Assembly (NCBI GenBank): GCA_007118555.1
Contig: SKRJ01000328.1
Span: 1-7,785 of the forward strand
Direction of reading: 5' to 3'
DNA from: Anaerolineae bacterium
Lineage (GTDB): Bacteria > Chloroflexota > Anaerolineae > UBA1429
DNA: 7,785 bases
In this document: piece by piece, positions 5,626-7,785 of the stretch
Numbering within the stretch: the first letter of the stretch is position 1
How the letters are laid out: each line of letters begins with the position of its first letter
The notes under the pieces: model-generated
What the model saw: only the letters and a program-made list of their open reading frames with translations
The model's database searches: none
Told to the model about the DNA's origin: nothing
Program-made: the position numbers and the translations under genes

Positions 5626-7074
5626 CTACAGCACCACGACCGGCTCAATGTCCAGGAACTTGCAGACCTGGACCAGCACATAGGTCTGATCGCCATGGAT
5701 CATGCTGGCGTGATGGATAAAGCCCTCTTCCACCAACGTGCGATAGAGCTCGGCGTGATCCGAGACCTCGACCCACGACCAGGTACCGGCCAGATCCTCG
5801 TCGCTGGGGACGATCTCGCCCGTGGCGATGAGCATCTTCCACTCGTCGTTGTACTCGGCGAGCCGACAGAAGGTGACGACGCCGGGCTTGATCTGGAACT
5901 GGTAGAGGCCGGCCATGGCGTCCTCCTCCACGACCTCCTCGCTGCCCACCATGTCGCGGCGGGAGCGCAGGGCGGTCTTTTCGGGATCGGCGGCCAGGCT
6001 CACCGGCGCGTTGCCACAATGCCACGCCAGCAGCCAGTTCTCGTTCTCGCGGTGCTGAATGGTCCAGTCGATGAAATGCGGCTTGGTGCGGCCCATGTCG
6101 GCATAGTAGTTGACCATCATCGAGAGAGCGCCGACGATATCGACCTCACAGGCGGTGAGCATGTCGCTCTCGGTCATGCGGCCGTACAGCGCGCACACCG
6201 AGATGCCCATCTCGCGCTGGATCGACGGCCAGCACTGGACGGCCATGGCCGACAGCTTGTTGTCGTTCCAGAACTTGGCCAGGGCGAGCTCCATCTTGGC
6301 CTCGTTGATGAGGTAATCCTCCGAGACGGTCACCTCGGTCACCGAGTTGCGGAAATCCTCCACCCGGGCCTGCACCTCGGGGTCGTCGTCGGCATAGGTC
6401 TTGGCCTGATCGACGATATCTGAGAGATTTGCGGGGATCACATTCTGCTGGAATTTGTTGATCATGGCCACTTCATCATAGGCCACGGTCTCGAACGTGC
6501 CGGGGCGCACGCCCACCTGCCCGATGCGGGCGCCCTTGAGGCCCTTGACGACGGCCACGGCCGCGGCGAACGTCTCAAACTCGTAGAGGAGCTCTTCCTC
6601 ATCGGGAAAATAGATGCCGGCATAGTGGAACGGAATGTCGCGGCGGTAGAGGCCCGAAGCCATGGAGAGATTGCCGCAATACGAGTCCGACACGCGCGCC
6701 AGGCTGGCGTTGTCGACCGCAGGCGGCTCCTTGGTGGCATACAGGAACACCGGGACGTCCAGCATCTCGGCGATCTTGCTGGCCGAGCGCTCGTCACCAA
6801 AGTCCAGCGGGCACAGTACGAGGCCATCGACGCCCTCACGGCGAAAGTACTCGCCGATCCCCTGGCCCTCGTCCAGACCGCTGACGGCGCCGGTGCGGGT
6901 GGTGCCCATCACAGGGTCCGGCGCCTCGCCCTCCGGGGCGGCCTCGGGGACGACCACCTCGACGCCCTCCAGGCTGCGGAGCGCCTCCAGGCTCTCGTCG
7001 CGCATCTTGGCGCACCAGGGGCTGAAAAAGAACCGGTACGACGGAACGAAACCCAACTTGACCTTGACGCTCAT
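5626..7074 (-). CDS. Sugar isomerase of the L-fucose/L-arabinose isomerase superfamily, copy B
   Basis: A 482-residue isomerase, the first gene of the operon after the LacI-type regulator. The likely metal and catalytic residues are Glu310 (ACE), Asp336 (HFID) and a histidine of HHASMIHGD (454-462); WHCGN is at 351-355 and CWPS at 281-284. The block 181-206 is identical in both copies. The ATG at 7074 has GGAGG (7084-7080) five bases upstream, and this start aligns with that of copy A. The frame stays open to 7218, into the regulator gene, but that part precedes the ribosome site. Alternatives for the substrate include fucose, arabinose or another deoxy- or sulfo-aldose; from memory some sulfoquinovose isomerases (SqvD) belong to this superfamily, but nothing here proves it. 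Confidence 0.91.
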   Translation of the reverse strand: MSVKVKLGFVPSYRFFFSPWCAKMRDESLEALRSLEGVEVVVPEAAPEGEAPDPVMGTTRTGAVSGLDEGQGIGEYFRREGVDGLVLCPLDFGDERSASKIAEMLDVPVFLYATKEPPAVDNASLARVSDSYCGNLSMASGLYRRDIPFHYAGIYFPDEEELLYEFETFAAAVAVVKGLKGARIGQVGVRPGTFETVAYDEVAMINKFQQNVIPANLSDIVDQAKTYADDDPEVQARVEDFRNSVTEVTVSEDYLINEAKMELALAKFWNDNKLSAMAVQCWPSIQREMGISVCALYGRMTESDMLTACEVDIVGALSMMVNYYADMGRTKPHFIDWTIQHRENENWLLAWHCGNAPVSLAADPEKTALRSRRDMVGSEEVVEEDAMAGLYQFQIKPGVVTFCRLAEYNDEWKMLIATGEIVPSDEDLAGTWSWVEVSDHAELYRTLVEEGFIHHASMIHGDQTYVLVQVCKFLDIEPVVVL

Positions 7075-7100
7075 GCCTTCCTCCCGTTCATGATGGCCGA

Positions 7101-7130
7101 GTGCGATCACCCGGCTTGTCCAACTCGCAC
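7101..7130. promoter_or_regulatory. Dyad downstream of the operon -10, possible operator
   Basis: GTGCGA (7101-7106) and TCGCAC (7125-7130) form an inverted repeat with 18 bases between the arms. It touches the candidate -10 and spans the predicted start of transcription. An imperfect 15-base dyad TGT-C-A-T-G-ACA type lies at 7117-7131 and is closer in size to LacI-family operators. Either could bind the regulator encoded just upstream, or the longer one could be a leader hairpin. Confidence 0.35.
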
Positions 7131-7159
7131 ATTGTCGTGCAGCCTGGCCCAGCGCGCAA
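7131..7159 (-). promoter_or_regulatory. Candidate promoter of the sugar operon
   Basis: On the - strand, TTGCGC (7159-7154) and GACAAT (7136-7131) are 17 bases apart. The -10 matches four of six positions and the -35 three. The start of transcription would be near 7124, leaving a leader of about 50 bases before isomerase B. Position between the regulator and the operon supports it; hexamers are only moderate. Confidence 0.45.
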
Positions 7160-7192
7160 GTCACCCACCGAGCCACTCTGCATCGAGTTCGC

Positions 7193-7785
7193 TCAATTCT
7201 CTCGGGGCGGCGGCCCACAAGACGCCCGAATCACCAGCTCGGTGGTCAGCACCTGATTCTCGGCGGGCACCGGCTCCCCCTGCCTCGCACGCTGCAACAG
7301 GTCAAAGGCGCGCTCCACCATCTCGATGGTCGGTTGGCGCACCGTCGTCAGAGGGGGGCGGCTATTGGCTGCGGCGGGAAGGTCGTCAAACCCCATCACC
7401 GAGATGTCGTCCGGCACCCGCAGTCCGCGCTCGCGCAGGGCCAGGATGGCCCCCATGGCCATGTTGTCGTTGGCGCAAAATACCGCGGTGGGCGGTGCCG
7501 GCTCCTCGGCTAGCGTCTGCGCCGCCTCATAGCCCGATTGCCAGGACCAGCGCCCCTCCCGCACCAGCGTCTCATCGGGCGTGATCTCGGCCTCCAGCAG
7601 CGCATCGCGGTAGCCCTGGTAGCGCAGCCGGTTCTGGCTGAGATCGGTGCCCGAGACATAGGCGATGGGGCGATGGCCCAGCTCGCACAGGTAGCGTACG
7701 GCGGTGAGGGCGCCCCCATAGTTGTCCGAAGCGATGCAGGGGACCGTACCTTGCGACGTGTCTTCGAGGAGCGATTCCACGACCA
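7193..7785 (-). CDS. LacI-family transcriptional regulator, C-terminal part (cut by window edge)
   Basis: Only the last 197 or so codons are in the window; the frame runs off the right end and the N-terminal helix-turn-helix is not seen. The visible part is the periplasmic-binding-protein-like effector domain of a LacI/GalR regulator: ASDNYGGA then [46 protein letters not shown] and PLTTVRQP occur in family order. LacI-type regulators bind a sugar or sugar phosphate and release the operator. The gene is upstream of and codirectional with the isomerase-kinase-aldolase operon, 118 bases away, so it is the likely local repressor. A GTG at 7780 is in frame but is not the true start, because it falls inside the conserved domain. 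It ends in TGA, unlike the operon genes. Confidence 0.93.
   Translation of the reverse strand, partial: VVESLLEDTSQGTVPCIASDNYGGALTAVRYLCELGHRPIAYVSGTDLSQNRLRYQGYRDALLEAEITPDETLVREGRWSWQSGYEAAQTLAEEPAPPTAVFCANDNMAMGAILALRERGLRVPDDISVMGFDDLPAAANSRPPLTTVRQPTIEMVERAFDLLQRARQGEPVPAENQVLTTELVIRASCGPPPREN

Larger units (their letters stand above)
1277..7074 (-). repeat. Diverged duplication of an isomerase-kinase gene pair around one aldolase
   Basis: The pair at 5626-7074 plus 4678-5613 and the pair at 2225-3679 plus 1277-2215 have the same order, strand, gene lengths (482/484 and 311/312 codons) and junctions: the isomerase ends in TAG followed by GGT, and the kinase starts 12 or 9 bases later. 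Hand counts give about 338 of 482 identical residues for the isomerases and about 193 of 311 for the kinases. This is an old duplication or recruitment of a related module, not a recent tandem copy. Confidence 0.9.

Noticed and set aside
4822..6423. A 533-codon + strand open frame, similar in parts to the one at 1418-3766
   Set aside because: Antisense to kinase B and isomerase B. The similarity follows from the paralogous proteins on the other strand, not from selection on this frame.
6625..7584. A 319-codon + strand open frame crossing isomerase B and the regulator
   Set aside because: Runs antisense across two well-supported genes and the promoter gap between them; low-complexity proline and arginine-rich end.

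Overview
The window is high-GC bacterial DNA, at a rough guess just above 60% GC. It has strong Shine-Dalgarno sites (GGAGG), one GTG start and a type A RNase P RNA. A free-living bacterium is certain. The phylum is not: the mix of genes and the iron-sulfur type uracil-DNA glycosylase would suit Chloroflexota or a similar high-GC group, but this is a guess.

Left end (1-1276): a uracil-DNA glycosylase superfamily gene lies on the + strand (80-709). It converges on the RNase P RNA gene rnpB on the - strand (1136-725), with only 15 bases between the stop codon and the closing helix of the RNA. rnpB has a well-placed sigma70-type promoter, TTGGCG-17-TATCAT. Between rnpB and the next operon there is a GC-rich hairpin that could end the operon transcript. 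The open frames that cross 756-1280 are not genes; they lie over rnpB.

Centre and right (1277-7074): five - strand genes form a sugar catabolic operon. In transcription order they are isomerase B, PfkB kinase B, class II aldolase, isomerase A and PfkB kinase A. The isomerase-kinase pair is present twice, with a single aldolase between the copies. By hand alignment the isomerases are about 70% identical and the kinases about 62%. The implied route is aldose to ketose (isomerase), ketose to ketose phosphate (kinase), then cleavage to dihydroxyacetone phosphate or a similar triose plus an aldehyde (aldolase). The substrate cannot be read from the sequence. The kinases resemble the YihV (sulfofructose kinase) branch of PfkB, so a sulfosugar or deoxysugar route is one hypothesis.

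Right edge (7193-7785): the C-terminal sugar-binding part of a LacI-family regulator lies just upstream of the operon on the same strand; its start is beyond the window. The 118-base gap between the regulator and isomerase B holds a candidate promoter with a dyad directly downstream of the -10, a plausible operator. The 145-base gap before isomerase A holds two mutually exclusive hairpins.

All five operon genes end in TAG. No transporter, mobile element, tRNA or CRISPR array was seen.
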